A stretch of 27,336 nucleotides of DNA from JAGXLP01 sp964649445 (lineage in GTDB: Bacteria > Bipolaricaulota > Bipolaricaulia > M55B111), in contig CAZYPS010000020.1 of NCBI GenBank assembly GCA_964649445.1, positions 1 to 27,336 on the forward strand, read 5' to 3'. The position numbers and the translations under genes are program-made. Under the pieces are notes generated by a model. The model made no database searches and was not told the origin of the DNA. It saw only the letters and a list, made by a program, of their open reading frames with translations. Position 1 is the first letter of the stretch; each line of letters begins with the position of its first letter. Below are positions 8,075-14,753 of this stretch, piece by piece.

Positions 8075-8420
8075 TGAGAAAGAAAGCCGGGAACTATTAA
8101 GTTTGCTGGAAATTATCGAGGATAAGAAAGGAGAACAACCCAAGGTTCTGGATATGAGGGATCATACAATTGCTACTCGGTTCTTCGTGCTTGCAAATGG
8201 GACGAACCCCAAACACGTTAGGGCTCTAGCTGAGGAACTGCTGGAGAAGTACGACAAGGAGGTAGTTCATGAGGAGGGACTTAATGATGGGTCCTGGGTG
8301 GTTCTCGATTACGGAGAAGTGATGGTTCACCTTTTTGACGAAGACGTAAGGAAGTTTTACGATCTCGACGACCTCTGGGTTGACAGAAGTTATCCTCTCA
8401 AAAAGTTAAAGGCGGCCTAA
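8064..8420 (+). CDS. rsfS: Ribosomal silencing factor RsfS
   Basis: This small protein of the RsfS/Iojap/DUF143 family binds ribosomal protein L14 on the 50S subunit and blocks 30S joining in starvation. It has 118 residues, typical length. Recognisable blocks are TRFFVLANGTNPKHV, the glycine-tryptophan motif NDGSWVVLDYGEVMVHLF, and the aromatic end KFYDLDDLWVD. The chosen start is a TTG at 8064 inside the upstream LCP gene, preceded by GGGAGAGG at 8044-8051. No ATG nearby would keep the conserved N-terminus. Translational coupling is likely from the 11-bp overlap. Confidence 0.93.
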   Translation: MSLDEKESRELLSLLEIIEDKKGEQPKVLDMRDHTIATRFFVLANGTNPKHVRALAEELLEKYDKEVVHEEGLNDGSWVVLDYGEVMVHLFDEDVRKFYDLDDLWVDRSYPLKKLKAA

Positions 8421-8450
8421 AACTCACCATAAATACCGGATACAACTGGA

Positions 8451-8999
8451 TTAGTTCAGAAAACTATCCTTGATTAACTTTCTATTACTGATAAGATAAT
8501 CCGTCCCAGAAGCGAGGGCTGTGGCCATTGCCAGGTAGACTAACCAGGGAATTGTTTGGGCCACCCAATTCAATTGGAACTCCAGATTTATAGTAATAGA
8601 GACGATAAGAGCTATATGTGACACTACTTTGGTCTTTCCAAACCAGCTGGCTGAAATGACCTTTTCTCTGGTTGCCCCAAGCAATCGAATGCCTGTTACG
8701 AGAAATTCTCTACTGATTATCACCACAACCGGTATTGCAGTAAGTTCTCCTAGCTGAACAAACGTAATAAGGACCGCGGAGACAAGTAATTTATCCGCGA
8801 TCGGGTCGGCGAACTTGCCAAACGGACTCGTCCGGTCGTATTTTCTTGCCAGGTAACCGTCAGCAAGATCCGTGATGGAGGAAAATAGGAACAGTGCCAG
8901 TGCAGCAAGGTTAAAGTCCGCCAGCAGGAGAAACATCACGAAAGGTACCGAAAAGATCCTGATAACTGTTAGTGCATTGGGGAGATTTTCGTCAGACAT
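8451..8999 (-). CDS. pgsA: CDP-diacylglycerol-glycerol-3-phosphate 3-phosphatidyltransferase
   Basis: This integral-membrane enzyme makes phosphatidylglycerophosphate from CDP-diacylglycerol and glycerol-3-phosphate, the committed step to phosphatidylglycerol. The CDP-alcohol phosphotransferase signature DGX2ARX8GX3DX3D is complete (from LADGYLARKYDR through GKFADPIADK, residues about 47-70). Several hydrophobic helices follow. The N-terminus NLPNALTVIRIFSVPFVMF is typical of PgsA. Length is 182 residues, normal. It is a single-gene unit convergent with rsfS, 30 bp away. No clear ribosome binding site precedes the ATG. Other CDP-alcohol transferases are possible, but the N-terminal pattern fits PgsA best. 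Confidence 0.9.
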   Translation of the reverse strand: MSDENLPNALTVIRIFSVPFVMFLLLADFNLAALALFLFSSITDLADGYLARKYDRTSPFGKFADPIADKLLVSAVLITFVQLGELTAIPVVVIISREFLVTGIRLLGATREKVISASWFGKTKVVSHIALIVSITINLEFQLNWVAQTIPWLVYLAMATALASGTDYLISNRKLIKDSFLN

Positions 9000-9485
9000 T
9001 GTATGATTTTTTCATTTGAAAATTGCCAAAATATTTTAGAACTACTCTCCCTTATTAATTTGGAGTACAAATTCAATAGTATTAACTATTTCTAATTATG
9101 TATAATGGACTGATTCTCTAATTGCCACTATAGTTGTGTGACTATTCCCGTCAGTAATTTCAAATATAATATAAGAAGTTTAAGTCATTAAGATTTTAAC
9201 GGTTGAGCCTAACGGTAATTTGCAAGTCAGTTTTTAACGCCCTGATTTCTGGATTATCAGCTACTTGAAACGGTTAACGGGGAAGTAATTTATGGCATAA
9301 TCCGAAAGACGGCCCGGTGTGTCCCCGGTAACACTTTCGGAAGGGTGGCTTGATTAGGTCAAGGCTGAACGACGTTTCCACTAATATAGTTTCCGAGTGG
9401 TTTAACTTTTTGAGCCGAGGGGATTAAATCCGGTTAATTTAGGTAAAAATTGTCCCTTTAGTCAATCGGTTGAAGAAGGGGTGGA
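9000..9485. other. Gene-free region with hairpin-forming sequence, possible structured RNA
   Basis: No credible coding frame was found. The first ~200 bases are AT-rich with two TATAAT hexamers (9101-9106 and 9165-9170), neither with a good -35 on the plus strand. From about 9200 to 9400 the GC content rises and several local stems can be drawn: CAAGT/ACTTG (9223-9227 with 9263-9267) enclosing CTGAT/ATCAG (9242-9246 with 9256-9260); TCCGAAAG/CTTTCGGA (9301-9308 with 9334-9341); CTTGA/TCAAG (9349-9353 with 9359-9363); CCACT/AGTGG (9378-9382 with 9396-9400). This could be a non-coding RNA or a long leader. I could not match it to RNase P, tmRNA, SRP, T-box or any riboswitch I know, and there is no obvious terminator. 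Confidence 0.3.
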
Positions 9486-9514
9486 TTGTATTTTTCCTCG
9501 TACTGGCTTATACT
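9486..9514 (+). promoter_or_regulatory. sigma70-type promoter for cysS
   Basis: TTGTAT (9486-9491) and TATACT (9509-9514) are spaced by 17 bp. Transcription would start near 9521 and leave a leader of about 100 nt before cysS. The structured stretch at 9200-9400 would then lie upstream of this transcript. Confidence 0.55.
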
Positions 9515-9619
9515 GTCCCAAATTGGTTGGTTTTTCTTTTCGACCGATAAGCCTATTGGCGAGGGTTTCGAAAAAAGTTTTTATGAAAAGCTTTTAATAC
9601 CATATAAAGGTGAAAGTCG

Positions 9620-11053
9620 ATGTTAAAGCTTTACAATACATTGACGGGTCAGGAGGAAGAATTCGAGCCGATCGAGGAGGGGAAGGTTCGATTCTACAGT
9701 TGCGGTCCGACTGTTTACGATTACTTCCATATAGGCAATGCCAGGCCATTTATTGTCTTTGATGCCCTTCGCCAATATCTTAAGTTCAAGGGATACGAAG
9801 TCGAATTTACCCAGAACGTCACGGATCTGGATGATAAGATAATCGATCGGGCAGAAGAAGAGGGTCTCGAGCCGGATGAACTTGCAGAGAAGTACGCAGA
9901 GGCTTATTTCGAAGATCTGGACAGATTGGGAGTTAACGAGGCAGACTACATACCGAAAGTCACCGAATACGTCGACCATATAATCGACCACGTAAGTGCG
10001 CTTGTGGAAGAGGGCTACGGTTACGAAGTGGAAGGTGACGTCTATTTCAGGGTTAGGGAGTTTTCCGATTATGGCAAGCTTTCCGGCCGATCGGTAGATG
10101 ACCTGGAGAGCGGTGCCCGAGTCGAAGTAGAAGATAAAAAAGAGGACCCGCTAGATTTTGCCCTCTGGAAGAGTTCCGATCCGGAAGAGCCGGGCTGGGA
10201 CAGTCCCTGGGGCCGCGGTCGCCCGGGCTGGCATATCGAATGCTCCGTCATGGCTCAGACTACCCTGGGAGACACTATAGACATCCACGCCGGCGGTCAC
10301 GACCTGATATTTCCCCATCACGAAAACGAAATAGCTCAGTCCGAAGCGAGAACTGGAAAACAGTTCTGTCGTTACTGGATACATAACGGACTGCTGGAGT
10401 TCGAGGGAGAAAAGATGTCTAAGTCCCTGGGAAACTTCGAGTACGCCAGAGAGGTACTGGAAGATTACGACACGGAGACCGTAAGGTACTTCTATTTTTC
10501 CACCCACTATAGAAAGCCTCTAAATTTCAGCGAGAAGAACCTGGAAGACGCAAAGAGTGCCGTAAATAGAGTTTACGAGTTCTTGCGAAACGTGGAAGGA
10601 CTGGATACGGACGGGGGAGGATTGGAGTTCTCCCTGACGGAGTCCGGGAAAAAGCTGCTCGACCGGATAGAAACTGCCCGGGACCGATTTGAAGAGGAGA
10701 TGGATAAAGACTTCAATACTCCGGGAGGACTGGGAGTAATATTTGATCTTGTCAAGCAGGCGAATAGATTTAGGAATGAAGGTAAAGGTGAAAACTTTTA
10801 TTTGCTGGGAAAAGCGAAGAACAAAGTACAGGAGTTATCGGAACCGCTTGGGCTTTTCCAGGGGAGATCCGAGGCGACCGCCAGCGGTTTGGAAGAAGAG
10901 TTGCTGGACCTGATCCTGGACATCAGGAACGCATTGAGGGATCAACAGGAATGGGAATTAGCCGATCGAATAAGGTCAGAACTGGAGGAAATGGGAATCG
11001 AGGTCAAAGACCAGGAAGGGGAAACCACCTGGCAGGTTGACCGGAATTCGTAA
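9620..11053 (+). CDS. cysS: Cysteine-tRNA ligase
   Basis: This class I aminoacyl-tRNA synthetase charges tRNA-Cys. It has 477 residues, normal size. The N-terminal catalytic core has the Zn-ligand C28 (FYSCGPTVYD), the HIGH-equivalent HIGN at 37-40, the second Zn-ligand C208 (WHIECSVMA) and the GGHDLIFPHHENE block. KMSKS is at 265-269. An anticodon-binding DALR-type helical region follows (EEEMDKDFNTPGGL), then a C-terminal domain to residue 477. AAAGGTGA at 9605 serves as ribosome binding site. The protein is markedly acidic (long D/E-rich helices), in line with a salt-adapted host. It begins a transcript that may run on into the HTH and tat genes. Confidence 0.97.
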   Translation: MLKLYNTLTGQEEEFEPIEEGKVRFYSCGPTVYDYFHIGNARPFIVFDALRQYLKFKGYEVEFTQNVTDLDDKIIDRAEEEGLEPDELAEKYAEAYFEDLDRLGVNEADYIPKVTEYVDHIIDHVSALVEEGYGYEVEGDVYFRVREFSDYGKLSGRSVDDLESGARVEVEDKKEDPLDFALWKSSDPEEPGWDSPWGRGRPGWHIECSVMAQTTLGDTIDIHAGGHDLIFPHHENEIAQSEARTGKQFCRYWIHNGLLEFEGEKMSKSLGNFEYAREVLEDYDTETVRYFYFSTHYRKPLNFSEKNLEDAKSAVNRVYEFLRNVEGLDTDGGGLEFSLTESGKKLLDRIETARDRFEEEMDKDFNTPGGLGVIFDLVKQANRFRNEGKGENFYLLGKAKNKVQELSEPLGLFQGRSEATASGLEEELLDLILDIRNALRDQQEWELADRIRSELEEMGIEVKDQEGETTWQVDRNS

Positions 11054-11055
11054 CT

Positions 11056-11080
11056 CCCGAAATTAACTGGTAATTTTGGG
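11056..11080 (+). terminator. Hairpin after cysS
   Basis: CCCGAAATTA (11056-11065) pairs with TAATTTTGGG (11071-11080) across a 5-nt loop, 10 bp including one G-T pair. It lies directly after the cysS stop. No T run follows, so it could be a weak terminator or an mRNA-processing/stability hairpin rather than a full terminator. Confidence 0.35.
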
Positions 11081-11116
11081 TTGAACTTTCAAACAATACG
11101 ACTTTTAGGTGATAAC

Positions 11117-11410
11117 GTGAATAAACTAGAAGCGTACTTATCAGTATCGGACGTGGCTGAATATGCCGGATTGAGCGTAGAAGGAGTCAGGGATCTGATT
11201 GATAAAGGCGAGTTAGAAGCTCTGGAACTTAACGGTAGGACGAAAATTAGAAAAACAGAAATAGATAGGTGGCTGGATGAGCAGGTAAATATCGAAAAAT
11301 TGCTCGAATTAACTGATAAAATCGACGGAGAGGTCGATGCTGAAGAGGTCGCTTCGGCGCTGAATATGGATCCGGAAGAGGTCCAGGATAAAATTGTAGA
11401 TGATAATTAG
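11117..11410 (+). CDS. Small helix-turn-helix (excisionase/MerR-type) DNA-binding protein
   Basis: This is a protein of about 97 residues. Residues about 6-52 form an HTH_17/excisionase-like winged helix: LSVSDVAEYAGLSVEGVRDL, then a wing with KGELEAL, KIRKTEI and DRWL. The remainder (NIEKLLELTDK to the end) is an acidic helical tail with a second small helical repeat (EEVASALNMDPEEVQDKI) that may be a second HTH-like unit. I chose the GTG at 11117 because AGGTGA lies just upstream (11107-11112); a TTG at 11081 would read through a hairpin and has no ribosome site. It lies between cysS and tatC, with no phage gene nearby, so a housekeeping regulator is more likely than an excisionase. The target is unknown. 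Confidence 0.8.
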   Translation: MNKLEAYLSVSDVAEYAGLSVEGVRDLIDKGELEALELNGRTKIRKTEIDRWLDEQVNIEKLLELTDKIDGEVDAEEVASALNMDPEEVQDKIVDDN

Positions 11411-11444
11411 TTCCTTCGCCTTAAATACCTTCACCTAAACTATC

Positions 11445-12161
11445 GTGGCTAACAATAGTGTGTTCCAGGAACTGCTAGATCGGACGGAAGACCTGAGAGG
11501 GCGGTTGATTCGTAGTTTTGTCGCAATAATCCTTGTGGGGATTGCCGCCTATGTCTTCAGAGAACGTGTCCTTTCGTTCATTCAAAGGCCACTGGTCGAC
11601 AAAGAACTGATTTTTATCCACCCGACAGAGGCGTTTTTTACTTACATTAAACTTTCTCTGTTTGTCGGTGTGCTTGTCAGTGCTCCTTATCTTCTATTCC
11701 AGATGATTCAGACCGCCAGCCCTTTACTGTCTAAAAGCGAGCGATTCAGCAAGGGTTTCGTTTGGGCGCTGTTTGGGTTTGGTAGCCTGTTTTTCTATTC
11801 CGGTGCGGCATTTGCTCTCCTCGGAGTGATGCCTTTTGCGCTGGATTTCTTGAAAGGTATCAGCGGAGAGAGTTTAAGGGCTACCTTTACCGTGGGAAAC
11901 TATGCCTCGTTTGTAATGGCGTTTACGCTTATTTTTGGGTTCGTTTTTGAGATGCCGGTGATCTCCTTTGGGTTAGCCAGGCTTGGTTTAATCACCCGAA
12001 AGACATTGACTAGTCAGTGGAGGATAGCGCTTATTACCGCGGCAATTTTGGCAGCGGTACTCACCCCTCCTGACCCGATAACCCAGATGTTTCTCTGGGG
12101 TCCGCTGTTGATTCTTTACGGTTTATCTATATTACTTGCGGGAATAGCTGAGCGGAGATAG
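11445..12161 (+). CDS. tatC: TatC-like twin-arginine translocase subunit, divergent paralogue
   Basis: This is an integral-membrane protein of the Sec-independent TatC family with the usual six helices and 238 residues. The periplasmic segment FIHPTEAFFTYIKL, the mid-protein FEMPVISFGLARLG and the late LTPPDPITQMF match TatC. It departs from the family at the cytoplasmic signal-peptide site: the usual HLEELR is replaced by LDRTEDLR, and the YQxWxFxxPGL helix by FQMIQTASPLL. A Glu equivalent to E103 of E. coli TatC seems kept in SKSER. The start is a GTG at 11445 with no clear ribosome site; a GTG at 11460 is an alternative. The canonical paralogue follows after tatA. It may recognise a distinct substrate set or act as a partner of the second TatC. 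Confidence 0.88.
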   Translation: MANNSVFQELLDRTEDLRGRLIRSFVAIILVGIAAYVFRERVLSFIQRPLVDKELIFIHPTEAFFTYIKLSLFVGVLVSAPYLLFQMIQTASPLLSKSERFSKGFVWALFGFGSLFFYSGAAFALLGVMPFALDFLKGISGESLRATFTVGNYASFVMAFTLIFGFVFEMPVISFGLARLGLITRKTLTSQWRIALITAAILAAVLTPPDPITQMFLWGPLLILYGLSILLAGIAERR

Positions 12162-12307
12162 CGATAAAGAGTAAGACTAATCTCGTAAAGGCTGGGGTTT
12201 TCACGGAGAATTCATTAAAAGTGTGGTTTTAGTTTTGATTTCGGTATTACATTACTGAACGGAATGCGTTAAAATAATTTAAGTAAGATTGGAGGTGCTA
12301 TTAGCTA

Positions 12308-12580
12308 ATGTTCGGATTAGGACCAACTGAATTAATAATTATTCTGGTAATAATTCTCGTTATCTTTGGCGGAGAAAGGTTACCTGAACTAGCTCGATCA
12401 CTGGGGAAAGGTGTCCGGGAATTTAACAAGGAAAAGGAAAAGATCCAGGAACAATACGAGGAGACACAGGGAGCAATAGACGTCGATACTGAAACCGGTT
12501 CGAAAGATGCCGATAGGGCTTCCGGTGACGAATCCGACGAAGACGAAGAGAAAGACGAAGAAAGCGAAACTGAGAATTAA
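12308..12580 (+). CDS. tatA: Sec-independent translocase pore subunit TatA
   Basis: This single-helix protein oligomerises with TatC to move folded proteins across the membrane. It has 90 residues. A short N-tail, MFGLGPTELI, precedes the transmembrane helix (residues about 8-20), then the hinge FGGERLPEL and an amphipathic helix, ARSLGKGVREFNKEKEK. The C-terminal 40 residues are an unstructured tail very rich in Asp/Glu, which is common in halophiles. GGAGGTG at 12291-12297 is a good ribosome site. It lies between two tatC genes, 21 bp before the second. The single TatA presumably serves both; no TatB-like gene was recognised. Confidence 0.95.
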   Translation: MFGLGPTELIIILVIILVIFGGERLPELARSLGKGVREFNKEKEKIQEQYEETQGAIDVDTETGSKDADRASGDESDEDEEKDEESETEN

Positions 12581-12601
12581 TAATAGATTACAGTTTTTTG
12601 A

Positions 12602-13315
12602 ATGAAAGACGAAGAACGACCGCTCGGGGAGCACCTTGAGGAGCTGAGGAGTCGGATAATCCGCTCCCTGGGGGTGATCGTTCTCCTCGGTGGTATTGCC
12701 TATTTTTTCAGGATTCGGCTGCTGGATTTTCTTATTGAGGCTGCCCGCGAGGAATCCTTAATTTATCTCCATCCAACTGAAGCATTCCTGACATACCTGA
12801 AGTTAGCCGTGATAACGGGGTTAATCCTCTCTACCCCGTGGCTGCTTTATCAGTTCTGGAAATTTATCCTGCCGGCTTTGCTCGAGGAAGAGGAAAAGTG
12901 GTTTAGACTGGGATTTTTCCTCGGTGGAGTCCTGTTCTATGGAGGTATCGGGCTGGCGTTGCTAGTTGGGTTGCCCTATACGATGAAGTTTCTGGCGAAC
13001 GTGGGGGGCGAGAGCCTCGTTTCCAGCTTTTCCGTCCGCAATTACATAACCTTTACCTCCCTGTTGTCCTTTGCAATGGGACTCGTGTTCGAACTTCCAC
13101 TGCTCATCTATCTGGTTGTGAGGCTGGGGTTCGTCAAGTTATCGACTCTGAGGAAAAATAGAAGGTTCGTTATCGTGGGTACGTTTATTGTAGCGGCGTT
13201 TATAACTCCGACCGACCTCTTCTCTCAGGCTTTTATGGCAGTACCTCTTATTTTGCTTTACGAAGCTACTCTCCTGGTTGTGGCTTTTACAATAGGAGAA
13301 CCTGAACCCGAGTAA
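12602..13315 (+). CDS. tatC: Twin-arginine translocase receptor subunit TatC (canonical copy)
   Basis: This is the six-helix receptor for twin-arginine signal peptides, 237 residues. The N-terminus has the canonical LGEHLEELRSRII, and the protein continues with YLHPTEAFLTYLKL, LYQFWKFILPALLEEEE (with the conserved Glu region), FELPLLIYLVVRLG and the late ITPTDLFSQ. It is a clear paralogue of the tatC at 11445; the two share HPTEAF-TY-KL and similar spacing. This copy retains the signal-peptide binding motifs that the first has lost. It starts 21 bp after tatA with no strong ribosome site. The stop is 12 bp from the end of a convergent gene, with no recognisable terminator between them. Confidence 0.94.
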   Translation: MKDEERPLGEHLEELRSRIIRSLGVIVLLGGIAYFFRIRLLDFLIEAAREESLIYLHPTEAFLTYLKLAVITGLILSTPWLLYQFWKFILPALLEEEEKWFRLGFFLGGVLFYGGIGLALLVGLPYTMKFLANVGGESLVSSFSVRNYITFTSLLSFAMGLVFELPLLIYLVVRLGFVKLSTLRKNRRFVIVGTFIVAAFITPTDLFSQAFMAVPLILLYEATLLVVAFTIGEPEPE

Positions 13316-13327
13316 TCCCGCCCGTAG

Positions 13328-13972
13328 TTATGCCACCAGTTTTGCCGTCTTGTTGACTATTCCAGGGGCGAGGGGATAGAAGATCGTCCTCTTGTCGTTC
13401 TTAATTATCTTTATCTGGCCGTCGTCAGTTTCAACGTACTTAAACCCGAAACTTTTTATAATAGGATATGGTAAAACATAAGTATAAGTGATAATATACC
13501 TCTGATCGTAAGTTCGGTAAACAGCTATTCTCCCCTTGAAGTTGACCAGTTGGTCTAAATCTACTACTTCCTTCACCTGGTCCGGAAGCCAGCGCTCCTC
13601 CTTGTTCTTCATTGTCTCGATTACTCCGTTAACATCGTACGTCGGTCCAAGAGAGACCACGACAGGGTTCTCCCGGTATATTCCCCCACCTGTGTATTTC
13701 ATCTCGGTCCTCATCCTGATGTCCGCAAGTTCGGAAGTTACCAGGTGCCAGGAAGAGAGAAATACGACCAGAATAATTGTAAAAATTATCCTGGTCCGGT
13801 ATTGCTTTTCTTCAGCTTTTTCCCTTCTTTCCTTATTTTTTTTCTCATTCTTGCTATCCAGAGATCCGAGAAAATTAATGTATTCCCCTTGTGATCTAAA
13901 TTTCAGGTAGAAGTAAAGCAAAATCACAGGTAAGCCAATATAGTAAATTAGGAAGTAGAGGAGTGTTAGCAT
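13328..13972 (-). CDS. Uncharacterised two-helix membrane protein
   Basis: I do not recognise this protein. From the favoured start it has about 214 residues. The start is the ATG at 13972, which has GGAG at good spacing; an ATG at 13993 adds 7 residues but has no ribosome site. A first hydrophobic helix (LLYFLIYYIGLPVILLYFYL) is followed by a highly charged loop rich in Lys, Glu and Arg, then a second helix (RIIFTIILVVFLSSW). The C-terminal 130 or so residues, with beta-strand-like alternation (RIAVYRTYDQRYIITYTYVL), contain no cysteine and no known catalytic motif. With a charged cytoplasmic loop between the helices, the C-terminal domain is most likely outside. It is a lone minus-strand gene between tatC and the transporter operon. 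Confidence 0.65.
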   Translation of the reverse strand: MLTLLYFLIYYIGLPVILLYFYLKFRSQGEYINFLGSLDSKNEKKNKERREKAEEKQYRTRIIFTIILVVFLSSWHLVTSELADIRMRTEMKYTGGGIYRENPVVVSLGPTYDVNGVIETMKNKEERWLPDQVKEVVDLDQLVNFKGRIAVYRTYDQRYIITYTYVLPYPIIKSFGFKYVETDDGQIKIIKNDKRTIFYPLAPGIVNKTAKLVA

Positions 13973-14440
13973 TTTAAGACTCCATTTCACCATTATATAT
14001 CTTGGACATCCGGTAATTCAATTTTCATTTCCTTTATGGACGAGAAACCGTTATTAATCCTGATATCAATTTCAATAACTACGAAAGTATTAGATGTTCG
14101 GCAGGTTATTTTCCGGAGTTTGCCGGCGAGGCTTTAGAACCTATAAAGTATTTGACCGGCTCTAAAAAATGGTTTTCAGTCTTTCAGGTTTTCGAGATTT
14201 GCTCGGTCATAATATTTTTAGATTAAAAAGCTGGGGTGTGTACGGCTGAAGTTTTTGGTGCGTTAAAATGGAAATCGTACTTAAGGAATTAGACTCCGCT
14301 TTTCTACAAAGGTGGGCAAATGAGAACCAATAACTTGGGAATTTTTTATAGTGTTCTTAACCATAAAGTTGAAATTCTGGTTATATACTCGAAGTTTAAA
14401 AGTAGTTAGAGACAAGGATAGTTGAACTGGTAGTTTTTGT

Positions 14441-14469
14441 TTGAAATGACACCCCGATGGATATATTAT
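14441..14469 (+). promoter_or_regulatory. sigma70-type promoter of the ABC transporter operon
   Basis: TTGAAA (14441-14446) and TATTAT (14464-14469) are separated by 17 bp. The start would be near 14476, leaving a long leader before the solute-binding protein gene. Confidence 0.5.
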
Positions 14470-14507
14470 ACAATCGCAATGTTTGGCGAGGGGAAGCTCA
14501 AGTTTCT

Positions 14508-14680
14508 AGAATTTGTACCTTGATAAGTTTTATAGCTTTAAATTTAAACTTGAAGGGCGTTAAGAGTAAACGCCGCCATTTAAATTAATTAAAAACATAA
14601 CAGGAGGTGATAGGTACCTACTCTGAGTAGTTAAATAATTTAACTTAACTATACGAAAGGTTATTTCAGAATTTGTACCT
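14508..14680 (+). repeat. Pair of 13-bp direct repeats in the transporter leader
   Basis: AGAATTTGTACCT occurs at 14508-14520 and again at 14668-14680, 160 bp apart (start to start). Both lie between the promoter and the gene. They could be regulator sites or a by-product of AT-rich sequence; only two copies were seen. Confidence 0.4.
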
Positions 14681-14753
14681 CCGTTTTATTCTTACCTGAT
14701 TAGTTTTAGCTGGAAACGAAAACTAAAAACAACGCAATTTTAAGGAGGGTAAA

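Larger units (their letters stand above)
13994..14753. other. Long AT-rich gene-free region upstream of the ABC transporter operon
   Basis: No credible gene was found. It holds a promoter (14441-14469), a GGCGTT/AACGCC hairpin (14556-14561 with 14669-free partner at 14569-14574, loop of 7), two copies of the 13-mer AGAATTTGTACCT (14508-14520 and 14668-14680), an orphan Shine-Dalgarno-like AGGAGGTGAT near 14602 with no gene behind it, and a CTACT/AGTAG hairpin just after that. A further CGGCA/TGCCG inverted repeat lies near 14099-14127. The transporter mRNA would have a leader of about 280 nt. Confidence 0.5.

Noticed and set aside
9342..9400. T-box riboswitch for cysS suggested by AGGGTGG
   Set aside because: The rest of the T-box (NACCGCG) is missing, the base after TGG would not fit the tRNA-Cys discriminator, and a good cysS promoter lies downstream of it.
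9403..9440. Group II intron domain V-like hairpin (TTGAGCCGAGGGG...CGGTT)
   Set aside because: It is too short, lacks the GNRA loop, and no reverse transcriptase or other domain is near.
11081..11116. TTG start for the small HTH gene
   Set aside because: It follows directly on a hairpin after cysS and lacks a ribosome site; the GTG at 11117 has AGGTGA upstream and keeps the whole HTH domain.
13536..13910. 124-residue plus-strand frame opposite the two-helix membrane protein
   Set aside because: Low-complexity Ser/Thr/Phe-rich translation typical of an antisense shadow; the minus-strand frame has proper helices and a ribosome site.
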